Positions 22,442 to 33,742 of a DNA stretch of 64,000 nucleotides are shown here, piece after piece. Source of the stretch: Rhynchonema sp. JSB1_4 (taxonomy: Eukaryota; Nematoda; Chromadorea; Monhysterida; Xyalidae); contig JASAMV010001733.1 of NCBI GenBank assembly GCA_030248065.1, positions 1-64,000 of the forward strand. The letters are read 5' to 3'. The first letter of the stretch is position 1. Each line of letters opens with the position of its first letter. Under the pieces are notes generated by a model that was given only the letters and a program-made list of their open reading frames with translations, searched no databases and was not told where the DNA came from. The translations under genes were made by a program, and so were the position numbers.

Positions 22442-24790
22442 ATGTGTGCGATGATCCGATCCCGCAGCCGTGACCTACAGCGTTGATGTTTCACCAAACC
22501 ATTCCGATGTGCACTTGGGTGGTGAGTTCCATTGTTGCATTTTCCCTCAATTATTGCTGTTTCAACTTTGGCCAAACATTATTTTGTGGCTTAATTTTGT
22601 TTTCCTAGACGGGGACTTCGTCAGTGCCAGACATTGTTATCATGCCCATGGGCTAATACACTTGCGTGATTCCCTGTCAAAAACTCAGACCCGCCTTTGA
22701 GTTTCAGGGATCGCACGTCGCGCACCTTTTCTGAACCTCATTTTTTCACGAAAAAAATTGTTTTGTTCAAAGAAACTTTCGTGAAACAAAAAAAAAGTTT
22801 TGATTAAAAAATACGCCACGCGGCGACCCACAGCACACCAAATCGGGACAGAGGTTGTATCGGTGAGCTGTGTGCGATGCCGATGATCCGATCCCGCAGC
22901 CGTGACCTACAGCGTTGATGTTTCACCAAACCATTCCGATGTGCACTTGGGTGGTGAGTTCCATTGTTGCATTTTCCCTCAATTATTGCGGTTTCAACTT
23001 TGGCCAAACATTATTTTGTGGCTTAATTTTGTTTTCCTAGACGGGGGGACTTCGTCAGTGCCAGACATTGTTATCATGCCCATGGGCTAATACACTTGCG
23101 TGATTCCCTGTCAAAAACTGAGACCCGCCTTTGAGTTTCAGGGATCGCACGTCGCGCACCTTTTCTGAACCTCATTACGAAAAAAATTGTTTTGTTCAAA
23201 GAAACTTTCGTGAAACAGAAACAAAGTTTTGCTCAAAAAATACGCCACGCGGCGACCCACAGCACACCAAATCGGGACAGAGGTTGTATCGGTGAGCTGT
23301 GTGCGATGATCCGATCCCGCAGCCGTGACCTACAGCGTTGATGTTTCACCAAAGCATTCCGATGTGCACTTGGGTGGTGAGTTCCATTGTTGCATTTTCC
23401 CTCAATTATTGCTGTTTCAACTTTGGCCAAACATTATTTTGTGGCTTAATTTTGTTTTCCTAGACGGGGACTTCGTCAGTGCCAGACATTGTTATCATGC
23501 CCATGGGCTAATACACTTGCGTGATTCCCTGTCAAAAACTCAGACCCGCCTTTGAGTTTCAGGGATCGCACGTCGCGCACCTTTTCTGAACCTCATTTTT
23601 TCACGAAAAAATTTGTTTTCTTCTAAGAAACTTTCGTGAAACAGAAACAAAGTTTTGCTCAAAAAATACGCCACGCGGCGACCCACAGCACACCAAATCG
23701 GGACAGAGGTTGTATCGGTGAGCTGTGTGCGATGATCCGATCCCGCAGCCGTGACCTACAGCGTTGATGTTTCACCAAACCATTCCGATGTGCACTTGGG
23801 TGGTGAGTTCAATTGTTGCATTTTCCCTCAATTCTTGTTGTTTCAACTTTGGCCAAACATTATTTTGTGGCTAATTTTTGTCTTCCTAGACAGGGACTTC
23901 GTCAGGTCCAGACATTGTTATCATGCTCATGGGCTAATACACTTGCGTGATTCCCTGTCAAAAACTCAGACCCGCCTTTGAGTTTCAGGGATCGCACGTC
24001 GCGCACCTTTTCTGAACCTCATTTTTTCACGAAAAAATTGTTTTGTTCAAAGAAACTTACGTGAAACAGAAACAAAGTTTTGCTAAAAAAATACGCCACG
24101 CGGCGACCCACAGCACACCAAATCGGGACAGAGGTTGTATCGGTGAGCTGTGTGCGATGATCCGATCCCGCAGCCGTGACCTGCAGCGTTGATGTTTCAC
24201 CAAACCATTCCGATGTGCACTTGGGTGGTGAGTTCAATTGTTGCGTTTTCCCTCAATTATTGTTGTTTCAACTTTGGCAAAACATTTTTTGTGGCTAATT
24301 TTTGTTTTTCTGGACGGGGACTTCGTCAGTGCCAGGCATTGCTATCATGCCCATGGGATAATACACTTGCGTGATTCCCTGTCAAAAACTCAGACCCGCC
24401 TTTGAGTTTCAGGGATCGCACGTCGCGCACCTTTTCTGAACCTCATTTTTTTGCGAAAAAGATTGTTTTGATCGAAAAAACTTTCGTGAAACAAAACAAA
24501 GTTTTGTTCAAAAAATACGCCACGCGGCGACCCACAGCACACCAAATCGGGACAGAGGTTGTATCGGTGAGCTGTGTGCGATGATCCGATCCCGCAGCCG
24601 TGACCTACAGCGTTGATGTTTCACCAAACCACTCCGATGTGCACTTGGGTGGTGAGTCCTATTGTTGCATTTTCCCTCAATTGTTATTGTTTCAACTTTG
24701 GCCATACATTACCTTGTGGCTAATTTTTGTTTTCCTAGACGGGCAGTGCTCCAGGACTTCGTCAGTGCCAGACAATGTTTCAGGGTTCGC
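22442..24790. repeat. 425-bp tandem array, about 5.5 copies
   Basis: The landmark GATGTTTCACCAAA recurs at about 22487, 22919, 23342, 23768, 24193 and 24617, spacing 423-432 bp. Copies are mostly near-identical; the last diverges after about 24740. Each unit keeps an open stretch reading VTYSVDVSPNHSDVHLG, then GGTGAGT, a TTTTCCTAG 89-98 bp later, and a second open stretch DFVSARHCYHAHG. This arrangement resembles exon-intron-exon. The array could be a tandem satellite or duplicated exons of an unknown gene; I cannot tell which. Confidence 0.85.
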
Positions 24791-24944
24791 AGCTCGCGCA
24801 AACGCTTTCGTTCAGTTCTTTTACGCCAACGAGTTGATGTTTTTTAGCTACGGCAATGTGCGCCTTGGTTGTAAGTTTGAGTTGTGTTTTCACTCAGTTT
24901 TTGTTTGAACGTTTCCCAACAGTTTGTTATGTTAATTTCCGTGT

Positions 24945-25097
24945 GGAGTTTTCGGGTTACAGCCCCTGCGGCTCTATTCGGTAAAAGGTGGGAAATCGAA
25001 TTTTGAAAATTATTTTTATTCCCAAATAGAGCCCGATGGGGCTTTTTATTTGCTGAACATTTTCCAAATAGAGGGGGAGCCGTAGCCGGAAAACTCC
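24945..25097. mobile_element. 153-bp foldback element
   Basis: Ends GGAGTTTTCGGGTTACAG and a diverged complement continue inward as CGGCTCTATTCGG against CCAAATAGAGGGGGAGCCG. Small, non-coding, probably a MITE. Confidence 0.5.
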
Positions 25098-25911
25098 AGT
25101 AAAAACCTTTTGTCCGCTGTGCCCAACAGCTTCAAAGATTGTTATTTTGAGTAATTTTCAATCCACGTCGAAACGGGTCTGTTGATCGACACGAATGAAG
25201 TGACTGCATTTTTTCAGATGCCAGGACAACCTCGATCCAAATCGACGCCCAACGATCGCCCTTGATTGATTTCAACTTTTATAGATCGATTATTGCTTTA
25301 TCCATCTAATTTTCTTGCGAGTTTTACTTCTCCGACATGTGATTTGACGTTCCTTCATGCCAATGAAATTTAATATTCCCTTTGAATCATATTATTGAAT
25401 AATATGAAGGTAAGAAGCTTTAGAAAATCCAAGGTTGATGAAACAAAAAATGGTTTGGTGCCGTGTTGTTGCAGTAGGTTCGAGTTACCGTTTTTACGAC
25501 GTAATTTTTTGTGACGTGACATTGAAATTTTGAACCCAACTCTGATCACGCGTTTTCATGTTTTTCTTGAAATGCCAAAACTTTCCGTGGTGATAATGCT
25601 GTTATCACTTGCATTCAGTACATGGTAAAAATCCTTCTGGTTCGTGGAAGACCTCAACCAGTTTTCCTGCTACACGCCACCTGGCAACCACCAGGGAGCA
25701 CTTTATATTTCATACAATAAAAACTAATAAATTGTAGCCAAAAGTTACAAGCAATTGTAAATCGATGTCGATCGATTATTGATTAATAATTGACAATCGA
25801 TTATCGACTTATTGATAAAAGTTACAAGTTTCAAAATTCTGGCCAATTTCCGCCGCAACGCCCACATATCCAATCATAACCAACCCAACCATTTCCAGCA
25901 CAAACTCTGTC
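25098..25911. other. Gap, AT-rich, no gene seen
   Basis: Contains a cluster of ATCGATTAT-type short inverted repeats near 25760-25815. No coding evidence. Confidence 0.35.
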
Positions 25912-26262
25912 TGACCCAAAAATGTTTCGATTTGCCATTTTTTGAAACATCTGCGGGCACGCTTGTCAATATTTGAAACACGTCACCGCACGCCCACGTG
26001 CACAGTCTGATGCAAGCCGACCATTTCTGACCCAAACTGAATTTGACCCAAAAATGTTTCGATTTGCCATTTTTGAAACATCTGCGGGCACGCGTGTCAG
26101 TATTTGAAACATCTCAAAGCACACCACCGCAAGCCCACGTACACAGTCTGATGCAAGCCGATCATTGCTGACCCAAACTGAATTTGACCCAAAAATGTTT
26201 CGATTCGTCATTTTCTGAAAAATCTGCTGGCACGCTGTATCAATTTTTGAAACATCAGTCCG
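25912..26262. repeat. Tandem repeat of 131-141 bp, about 2.6 copies
   Basis: TGACCCAAAAATGTTTCGATT begins copies at about 25912, 26043 and 26184, each followed by TTTGAAACATCTGCGGGCACGC. The reverse-strand open frame here is made of the repeat. Confidence 0.7.
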
Positions 26263-28099
26263 CAGATTCTTGTTTCAGGCCTCCCAGAGGACCCCTACAC
26301 CAATTTTTAGGCCTAAAATCGAAAATCATGTTTTTTTCAACTTTTTAAAAAATATCAGGGTAAAATACCATAAAAATACCACTCATCAGAATTGGAGAAG
26401 CAAAACCAAAACGGTACAGTTCTTTTATCAATGAAACTGAGACACCATCGGCTGCACGGATTTTATTGGGTGGAATTTTCGGAGGTCATTTTTCCTTGAC
26501 AGTTTGGTGCACACTACAAAGTGTAAACGTAGATCATTTGCTTGAAATAGTGTGAGATTTAACATCATGGCAGCTCTCTGCCGGCCGTAATTTACGTTTT
26601 ATAAATACGAAGTGCGCTAATGAAATGATAATAACCTAAGCAGTGCTCTGCTGATGTGACGCAGGCAGGTGGGCCCACATGATCTCGCTTGGCTTGGCTC
26701 GCATCAGCCAACTCATAGAAAGTGATGAGGTGGAGAGTGCATGCCTCACGCACACATAACGTAATATGACAACACATTAGCATTAGTGAACGCAGGTATT
26801 GATACTCATACACTACTTGGTGGCTGGGCTTGTCTGCGCTTGGGTAATCCAGAGCGGAGTAGCTTCCCCAAGCGAAACCAGCAGCGCACCGCACACAACA
26901 AGTGCATACTCCAGTCACATGAAGCGGTGGATAGGTCCGTCTTTATCCGTGTCTATGAATGAGAGCCATTGCAGTTCGGTGGAGCTTGTTCATTCCTTTC
27001 TTTCTTCCTGTGCCGGAATTTGCGTCCGGCAGCCATGTATTGCTTGCGCTTGACGGCTGGGTGTCCAGCCTTGCAGTGACTGGCTGCTGGTGCTGCCAAG
27101 CTGGCATAATACTGTACTGCTTTTTTGCAAATTGGACATGTACGCATTTCTGCTGGGCACCGTTCCCGTTCAGTCTATGTTCCGGGTCCGTTTGGTGTCT
27201 GTCCAGAACTGGCAGATGTTTTGCTGTTCGTGAATGGCACAGTATTCTATCAATAGCTGGTCTCTGAAAAGAAACAGCCAGCAAGAGCAAGCAACAGCCG
27301 GAGCACGCGAGCATTACTTATATTTCCGTTTTCAAAACAAGAGCCCTGCTTTCTGGTCTGCTCTGATGAACGGCACTTTTAGCACGAAAGGACACAAGCC
27401 GAAGTCGGTCGACGCGTTTATAGAAGACTCTATCTGTCGGGCGGAGTCGAAAAGCCAGCAGAAGCACAAAGAGAGCGCAACAAGAAGCGGGTACACATGC
27501 AATGTCAACAGATAGATCAATGCGCCCCTTTTGTTGGCTTATATTTGTCCTCTCACATTTGTTTCATGCGCGTCTGGCATGGTGCTGCGTACTGTCGAGA
27601 TGCATTATCCAGTTGTGTTTATCATGTCTTATTTCTCTGACTCACCCACTACTCACTCAATGAGTTCAGAAACGTATAGTGCAGTTATACTTGTTTGTCC
27701 TTCTCAAAGTCCAATGCATTCATGTTTTCATTCTCAAGGAGGCCTACCGTAAAGCCACACGAGTTCAGCACGTCAAAATATATGTAAAGTCCTTGTCTTT
27801 ATGCTTTGGTTGCCTTGCACCCATACAGGTATGTACATGTTGAGATAAGCCGTATACAAGGGCGGATCCAGGTGAGCCACAGGGTCCATGCCCCCCTTTG
27901 GTACATAAAAATGACCTTTTGCATTTGGCCCTCTCTTGGCCAAAAGCAAAGCTGGATCCATCGCTGCCCGTATATTGTATTGGTCATAGCCTCTCCCAGG
28001 CATTGGAAAAAGCTGGGACAGTTGCCTTGAGAGAGAGAAATCCCAAAATTTCGATTTCGCGACAGAGAAGGCACGGGTTAGCTCACGGTTGTTTGTTTT
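26263..28099. other. Gap with weak open frames only
   Basis: Includes a short reverse-strand frame (26953-27177) with a CPICKK...HCKAGH pattern, listed separately. Otherwise no domain, RNA or repeat was recognised. Confidence 0.35.
26953..27177 (-). pseudogene. Possible zinc-finger-like coding fragment
   Basis: The frame reads RTCPICKKAVQYY, then SHCKAGHPAVKRKQY and a basic tail, with stop at 26953. CxxC plus HCxxGH spacing resembles a small zinc-binding motif. It opens after an in-frame TAG with no clear splice partner, so it may be a remnant of a mobile-element gene or chance. I do not recognise the family. Confidence 0.2.
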
Positions 28100-28152
28100 G
28101 GCGTGAGCCCAAGCCTAATAGTTAGTCTAAGCCTAAGCCCAAGCCTAAGTCT
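28100..28152. repeat. Degenerate GCCTAA telomere-like run
   Basis: AGCCTAAGCCCAAGCCTAAG-type units, a degenerate copy of the TTAGGC repeat. A longer run (28683-28756) lies inside the element 28580-30108. Confidence 0.5.
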
Positions 28153-28682
28153 GAGAGAAAGGGAAGTAAATTTTGAAACTGTCCAAACTTTTCCCAAAAT
28201 GCCTCTCCCAGTGCTCACAGTTCAATTAAATTCAACGTAATGAATGACTGCAAAGAACCGTGAACCCAAAGAACTTCCAATTTTTATTGATCATCGCAAT
28301 AAAAACTGATGTTCCTGTCCGGTCTTCCGTGCTGAAGGAAAAAAAAGAAATTTTTTTAAATTTTTTCAGCAAAAATAAGACAAAAGACCGCTCCTGCAGA
28401 CGTCACCGTCGCAGATCGCAACGCAATTAACCCGGCCCGGCCAGTGCCCGATTACCCAAATCTCCGGCCCGGCCCGAATTTTTTGTTTCAGATCTTTTCT
28501 GACCGGTTGGCCCTATGGGGGCCCTTTAATAGGTCAATTAATGGGGGTTGGGTTCTATTTCCGACAATACGGTAGACCGCAGTGCTGTGGCTGGGGGGGG
28601 GCATGTTGGGAAAAGTTGTCTTGACAGAGAGAAAACGCGAATTTTCGATTTCGCGATAGAAGGCACGGGTTGGCTCAAGGTT

Positions 28683-28756
28683 TGGCCTAAGCCTAAGCCT
28701 AAGCCTAATAGTAAGCCTAAGCCTAAGCCTAAGCCTAAACCCAAGCCTAAGCCTGA
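28683..28756. repeat. GCCTAA telomere-like run inside a transposon
   Basis: About ten mostly exact CCTAAG units in two blocks. The run lies within the hAT-like element 28580-30108, so at least this telomere-like copy travels with or was captured by a transposon. Confidence 0.6.
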
Positions 28757-28876
28757 GAAAAAGGGAAGTCAATTTTGAAACGGGACTAGCTTTTCCCAAA
28801 ATGCCTGGGGGGGTCCCCCCCAATGGTACCCTACCCGCCCCGGCCTGGTACGCTACCCCCTACCCGCCCCGCTCCG

Positions 28877-29316
28877 CAGTGTGGTGGCAGGCCAATCGGC
28901 CCAAGATACCCTAGGGGGGGGAAGGTTTCGGACTTACTCGAGATACCCCCAGAGGCTACCCAAGATACCCCTATGGTCCGTCAAAAGGCGAAAAAAGGCC
29001 GTTTTCTGCATGCAATTTTACTGCAAAATTGGCCTAAAAATGGGTATTTTTTGACATTTTTGCCGAAAATTGGCCTAAAATGACCATTTTTGGGTGTTTG
29101 CGCGCGGAGCGCGCGATTTTTGGGGGTCCCGAGGTCGAAAAACACCTATTTTTGCCTTTGAAAACCATAAATCTACTTACTCGAGATACCCTTTGGGGTC
29201 GGCTCGAGATAGATACCCTTCCCCCCCATCCCCCCCCCCCTAAGGGTTGACTCGAGATAGATACCCCTTAGGGGGGAATAGGTCCCCCCCCCCATCCCCC
29301 CCCAGCCACTACAGTG
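28877..29316. mobile_element. Nested hAT-like element, CTCGAGATACCC type
   Basis: A 440-bp element, ends CAGTGTGGTGGC and GCCACTACAGTG, exact 8-bp duplication CCGCTCCG (28869-28876, 29317-29324). CGAGATACCC motifs lie near both ends, around a GCGCGCGGAGCGCGCGATTTTT palindrome (about 29101). Confidence 0.85.
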
Positions 29317-29623
29317 CCGCTCCGGTACCCTACCCCCCTACCCGCCCCGTCCTGGTACCCTACCCGCCCCGATTTTTTCCCTCAAAATGCCCATTTTTTC
29401 GGTCAAAAATGCCCAAATTTCGACCGAAAACCCTAAAAAGTGCAAAAAATCGCGCGCTACGCGCGATATATGCACGTTATAGCATATAAAAACAGGCACC
29501 CGAAAAAACTTGTGTTGTGCCCTACCCGCCCCGCAAAATCTGCCCCCCCTCCCCCCCAAACCTGATTCCCCCCCAAAATCCCAGGTACACTACCCCTACC
29601 CGCCCCGATTTTTTCCACCTATG

Positions 29624-30064
29624 CAGTGTTGGAGGTACTCTGGAGGGGGGATACCTACTGTACCGCGCTCGGAGAGGGGGGGATACCTACTGTACCAGAG
29701 CCGATGGCCTGGGGGGGGGTTATGTACCTAGGGGGGGGTTTGGGGGGGCCAGGTTTTGGGGTGAAAATTTTTAATGTGTTTATTATGTGTGGAATCGTGT
29801 GAAAACGTACGCGAATTTAGGGTAATTTGAGGTAAAAACCACTGATTTTACACTAATTTTGGCCATTTTGGTAAAAATTGGCACTTTTGGGGCAAAATCG
29901 GGGGGGATACCTACTCTACCGGGGTGAAAATCGGGGGGGATACCTACTGTACCATGCCAAACCTCGGGGGGGGATACCAACTGTACCAGGCGAGGGGGGA
30001 TACCTACTGTACTGGGGGGGGGCTGCCCCCCCCCCCCCAAACCCCCCCCCCACCTCCAACACTG
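29624..30064. mobile_element. Nested hAT-like element, GGGATACCTACTGTACC type
   Basis: A 441-bp element, ends CAGTGTTGGAGG and its exact complement, 8-bp duplication CACCTATG (29616-29623, 30065-30072). GGGGGGATACCTACTGTACC repeats lie near both ends. A related remnant lies near 32500-32790. Confidence 0.85.
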
Positions 30065-30560
30065 CACCTATGTACCCTACCCGCCCCGCAAAAGTAGCCA
30101 CAGCACTGGTAGACCGAATACCGAAACGCGCAGGCCGGGTTTAACAAACCACAAGCCAGTGTAGTTTCCGGGGGGAGGGTTCCCGCCGCGACCAAGGTAC
30201 ACTAGTACACTAACCGCCGCGCCAAGGTACGCTACCTAACCGCTTCAATTTTTGCCTAAAGTAGGCATTTTTAGGCCTAAAATGATTGATTTTTAGGTCG
30301 ATGTTGTCAAAAGTCGCCAAAAGGGACTCGCCAAGATACCCTTTTTATGGAGAATTTTTTTCCAAAAAAGGCCAAAAATCGATCAAGTTTTCCTCCTCAA
30401 AAAGTGACATTTTCCTGAATTTGGGTCTTCCTCCCCAGGGAGGTACACTAACCGCCGCGCCGGACCAGGAATAAACTATACGCTGCCACAAGCAAAGCAA
30501 AAATTGCTCAAAAGTGGGTGTTTTTGACTTCGGAATTCCTTAAGTACCTTACCTACTGGT

Positions 30561-30990
30561 CAGTGTAGTGGCTGGGGAGGATGGGGGGGGATTCCCCCCT
30601 AAGGAGTAGGTACCTTGCAACCACCCCTTGGGGGGGATGGGGGGGAAGGGTAGGTACCTTGCAACCACCCCGGAGGGTACCTTGCAACAATCAATTTATG
30701 GTTTTTATAGGCAAAAATGGGTGTTTTTCGACCTCAAAACCCCAAAATTTGCGCGCTCGGCGCGCAAATCTCCATATAATAGGTATTTTAGGCAAATTTT
30801 CGGCCAAAATGCAAAAAAGTACCTATTTTTTCGGCCAAATTTGCAGTATAACGCATGCAAAAACACCCTTTTTTCGGACCTTAGGGGTACCTTGCAACCT
30901 ACCGGAGGCTAGGTAGGGGGGTACCTTGCAACCATCTGGATCCATCCCCCCCCAAGGGTACCTTGCAACCATTTGCCTGCCACTACACTG
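30561..30990. mobile_element. hAT-like element, GGTACCTTGCAACC type, copy 2
   Basis: A 430-bp element, ends CAGTGTAGTGGC and its exact complement, 8-bp duplication CTACTGGT (30553-30560, 30991-30998). It is nearly identical throughout to 17005-17439. Its right duplication overlaps the left duplication of the next element. Confidence 0.88.
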
Positions 30991-31001
30991 CTACTGGTAA
31001 T

Positions 31002-31380
31002 CAGTGTAGTTCCTGGGGGGTCCCCCCCCTAAGGTACACTAACCGCCGCGACCAAGGTACACTAGTACACTAACCGCCGCGCCAGGTACACTAACCGCCT
31101 CAATTTTTGCCTAAAATAGGCAATTTTAGGCCTAAAATGGGCATTTTTGGGCCGAAAATGGGCGATTTTTAGGTCGATGTTGTCAAAAGTCGCCAATATA
31201 CCCTTTTTATGGAGAATTTTTTCCAAAAAGGGCCAAAAATCGGTCAAATTTTCCACCTCAAAAAGTGACTTTTTCCTGAATTTGGGTCTTCCCCCCTTCC
31301 CCCCAGGGAGGTACACTAACCGCCGCACGGAAAAAAGGGGTAGGTACACTAACCGCCGCGCCGGACCAGGAACTACACTG
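31002..31380. mobile_element. hAT-like element, GGTACACTAACCGCCGCG type
   Basis: A 379-bp element, ends CAGTGTAGTTCC and its exact complement, 8-bp duplication CTGGTAAT (30994-31001, 31381-31388). Repeats of GGTACACTAACCGCCGCG lie at both ends. A related fragment without clean ends lies at about 30160-30470. Confidence 0.85.
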
Positions 31381-31548
31381 CTGGTAATTTATTTGAGAAA
31401 AAACGGGTTTTTTCGGAAAGAAACCTTTTTTTCGAAAATTTAAGTTACCGTAACTTTAGTCACTACACTTTTAGGCGTATTTCAGGGAACTATTCTTCAC
31501 ATTGGGGCAGTGCTGTGGCTGGGGGGGGGGGGGGTGGGGCCCCCAGTA

Positions 31549-31706
31549 CAGTTGGTTGGTTTATTGCTCTCAGTGACGCATAAAATCATGCACGTAAATT
31601 AGTGATAGAAGCAAAGTTACAAGACCGGGTGGGACAATTACGGAAATGAAAATAGTTACAACACTGGTTATAACAAAACCACAGCAAATAAAAGCTACAA
31701 AAAGCG
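31549..31706 (-). mobile_element. Short retroposon / LINE 3'-end copy
   Basis: About 155 bp closely match the reverse complement of 45547-45703, ending in AATAAACCAACCAA. Just upstream on the same strand (about 31830-32000) is an open stretch containing GDVSFDTHSRQPGDASHVAKW. This may be the end of a retrotransposon frame, but I do not recognise it. Confidence 0.5.
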
Positions 31707-32054
31707 CCAAGGAGAGAGAAAGATCACGGACATCAGGACAGATCACAGGACATGTTAACAGAACTGAAAATTATGCATTAATCCTCGTCCTCGTCAAACG
31801 ACAAAAGTCGGGCTCAGAGGGCGCATATTGGGATCAGTCCATATTGACAACAGACCAGAACAGATGGTGGGTTGGTGATTGTCCGTCACTTCCGTGTACC
31901 ACCATTTAGCGACGTGGCTGGCGTCCCCAGGCTGACGTGAATGCGTATCGAACGAGACATCGCCATATACATCCCGTTGACCGCATCCGGACGCGGTGGC
32001 GATAGAGCCCCCAGTACAGTAGGTACCCCCCTCGCCTGGTACAGTAGGTATCCC

Positions 32055-32465
32055 CAGTGTAGTACTTGGTCAGGGTGTTGACGATAGATAGATTTGGGAC
32101 CCGAAATGTGTTGACGATAGATAGATGACCCAAGTCCGAAATCTGGGGGGGGGGTCGACCCAAACTTGTTGACGATAGATAGATGGTGGGGGGGGGGGGT
32201 CGCCAAAAATCAAGGTATAGTATAGTGCACTAAGTAGGTAGTAATATGTAAATATTAATAAAAATGTACTCAGATGTACTAAATCCGCGCGTAGCGCGCG
32301 ATTTTTTGCCTATTTGGGACAAAAAATACCGATTTTGAGCCATTTTGAGGCAAAAATACCCATTTTGGGGTCGAAATGTGTTGACGATAGATAGATGAAA
32401 TCAAAAAGTGTTGACGATAGATAGATGAATTTGGGGTACCCCCCACCCCCCCAAGTACTACCCTG
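32055..32465. mobile_element. Nested hAT-like element, TTGACGATAGATAGAT type, uninterrupted
   Basis: A 411-bp element, ends CAGTGTAGTACTTGG and near-complement, exact 8-bp duplication GGTATCCC (32047-32054, 32466-32473). Five TTGACGATAGATAGAT copies and the GCGCGTAGCGCGCGATTTTT core match the element next to GPN3. Confidence 0.88.
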
Positions 32466-33133
32466 GGTATCCCCCCCCCCGAGTATCACCCCGCCCGGTA
32501 CAGTAGGTATCCCCCCGATTTTGCCCCAAAAGTGCCAATTTTTGACCAAAATGGCCAAAATTAGTGTAAAACCAGTGGTTTTTACCTCAAATTACCCACA
32601 ATTCGCAGCGCAAATACTACGTTTTCACACGTTTCCACACATAATAAACACATCAAAAATTTTCACCCCAAAACCTAACCCCCCCCAGGTACATAACCCC
32701 CCAGGCCATCGACTCTGGTACAGTAGGTATCCCCCCATCTCCGAGCGCGGTACAGTAGGTATCCCCCTCCAGAGTACCTCCAACACTGCCCTACCCCCTA
32801 CCCGCCCCGCCCTGGTACCCTACCCGCCCCGATTTTTACCCCCAAAATGCCCATTTTTCGGTCAAAAATGCCCAAATTTCGACCGAAAACCCCAAAAAGT
32901 GCAAAAAATCGCGCGCTGCGCTCGATATATGTACTTTTTAGTGCATAAAAACAGGCACGCGAAAAAAACTTGTGTTGTACCCTACCCGCCCCCAAAAATC
33001 ACCCCGCCCCCTCCCCCCAAACCGGATTTCCCCCCCCCCCCAATCCCAGGTACACTGCCCCCTACCCGCCCCGATTTTTTCCACCTATGTACCCTACCCC
33101 CCCCGCCAAACTAGCCACAGCGCTGCATTGGGG

Positions 33134-33742
33134 CCAGTGCCAGTAAATTAATAGAGCCTCCCCTCCCCATCCCCTGGAATAGAGCTCCACGTGATGTAGG
33201 TCCTCCAGAATGGGGTCAGTAAAGTGAATTAACAGATAGAGCCCCACTTGTATTTAGGTTCTACGGTACGGTATTGTCAATTTTCGTTGTGGACATGGTA
33301 TTGATGAGAACCGTATTTTCAACATCTTGACTCTGAAATACGCAAGTTATCCGTAATATAATTAGGTATGTTTATGTACACACGCAAAAGACGTAAGTCA
33401 TTCATCTTTCAGATCTCTACGTTCAAGCACACTTGTGCTCATTCATTTTGCGAATCGGGGGCCAGCCGTATGCTCGAAGCTCCAGTGAGCCGTTAATCGA
33501 CGAAAGCAAGCAGACAGAGTTTGCCATTCAGTTGTTTGTTTCCTTTCTCTCATTCTAATCTCTGACGCGCAAACATTAACATGCAAATCTGTTGATTCCC
33601 TGGGCTGGGGTCCGTATGCGCCCCGCCGAAACTGAGTGCCGTCACAGACCACAGTCAGTTTAACGCAAAGAATTGAAACAAGTCCAGCGGTGTGCTAATT
33701 TCAATTTGCCTTCAACAATTTACCGGACCTTTTCGCGACAAA
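33134..33742. other. Upstream region of the WS/DGAT-like gene
   Basis: The first 120 bp resemble the ATAGAGCCCC/GTATTTAGGTTCTACGGTA segment also seen near 16020-16110. The remainder is unique and should hold the promoter. No TATA box or trans-splice site could be fixed with confidence. Confidence 0.35.

Larger units (their letters stand above)
28580..30108. mobile_element. hAT-like composite element, CCCTACCCGCCCCG type
   Basis: Ends CAGTGCTGTGGC and its complement, flanked by an exact 8-bp duplication GTAGACCG (28572-28579, 30109-30116). It carries a GCCTAA run, many GGTACCCTACCCGCCCCG motifs and a GCGCGCTACGCGCG palindrome (about 29451). It was later invaded by 28877-29316 and 29624-30064. 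Confidence 0.85.
31508..33125. mobile_element. hAT-like composite element carrying retroposon sequence
   Basis: Ends CAGTGCTGTGGC and CCACAGCGCTG, exact 8-bp duplication CATTGGGG (31500-31507, 33126-33133). Contains the reverse-oriented retroposon 31549-31706, the nested element 32055-32465, a GGTATCCCC array related to 29624-30064, and CCCTACCCGCCCCG motifs like 28580-30108. The 229-codon frame at 32425-33114 is made of these repeats. Confidence 0.85.

Noticed and set aside
31549..31706. Idea that a transposon captured an intron fragment of the WS/DGAT-like gene
   Set aside because: The matching intron segment is itself an insertion with an 11-bp target duplication and a tail, so both are retroposon copies rather than a capture.
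32425..33114. 229-codon + strand frame, the longest of the repeat region
   Set aside because: It runs through two transposons, their arrays and a C-rich tract, and consists of Pro-rich repeat translation.
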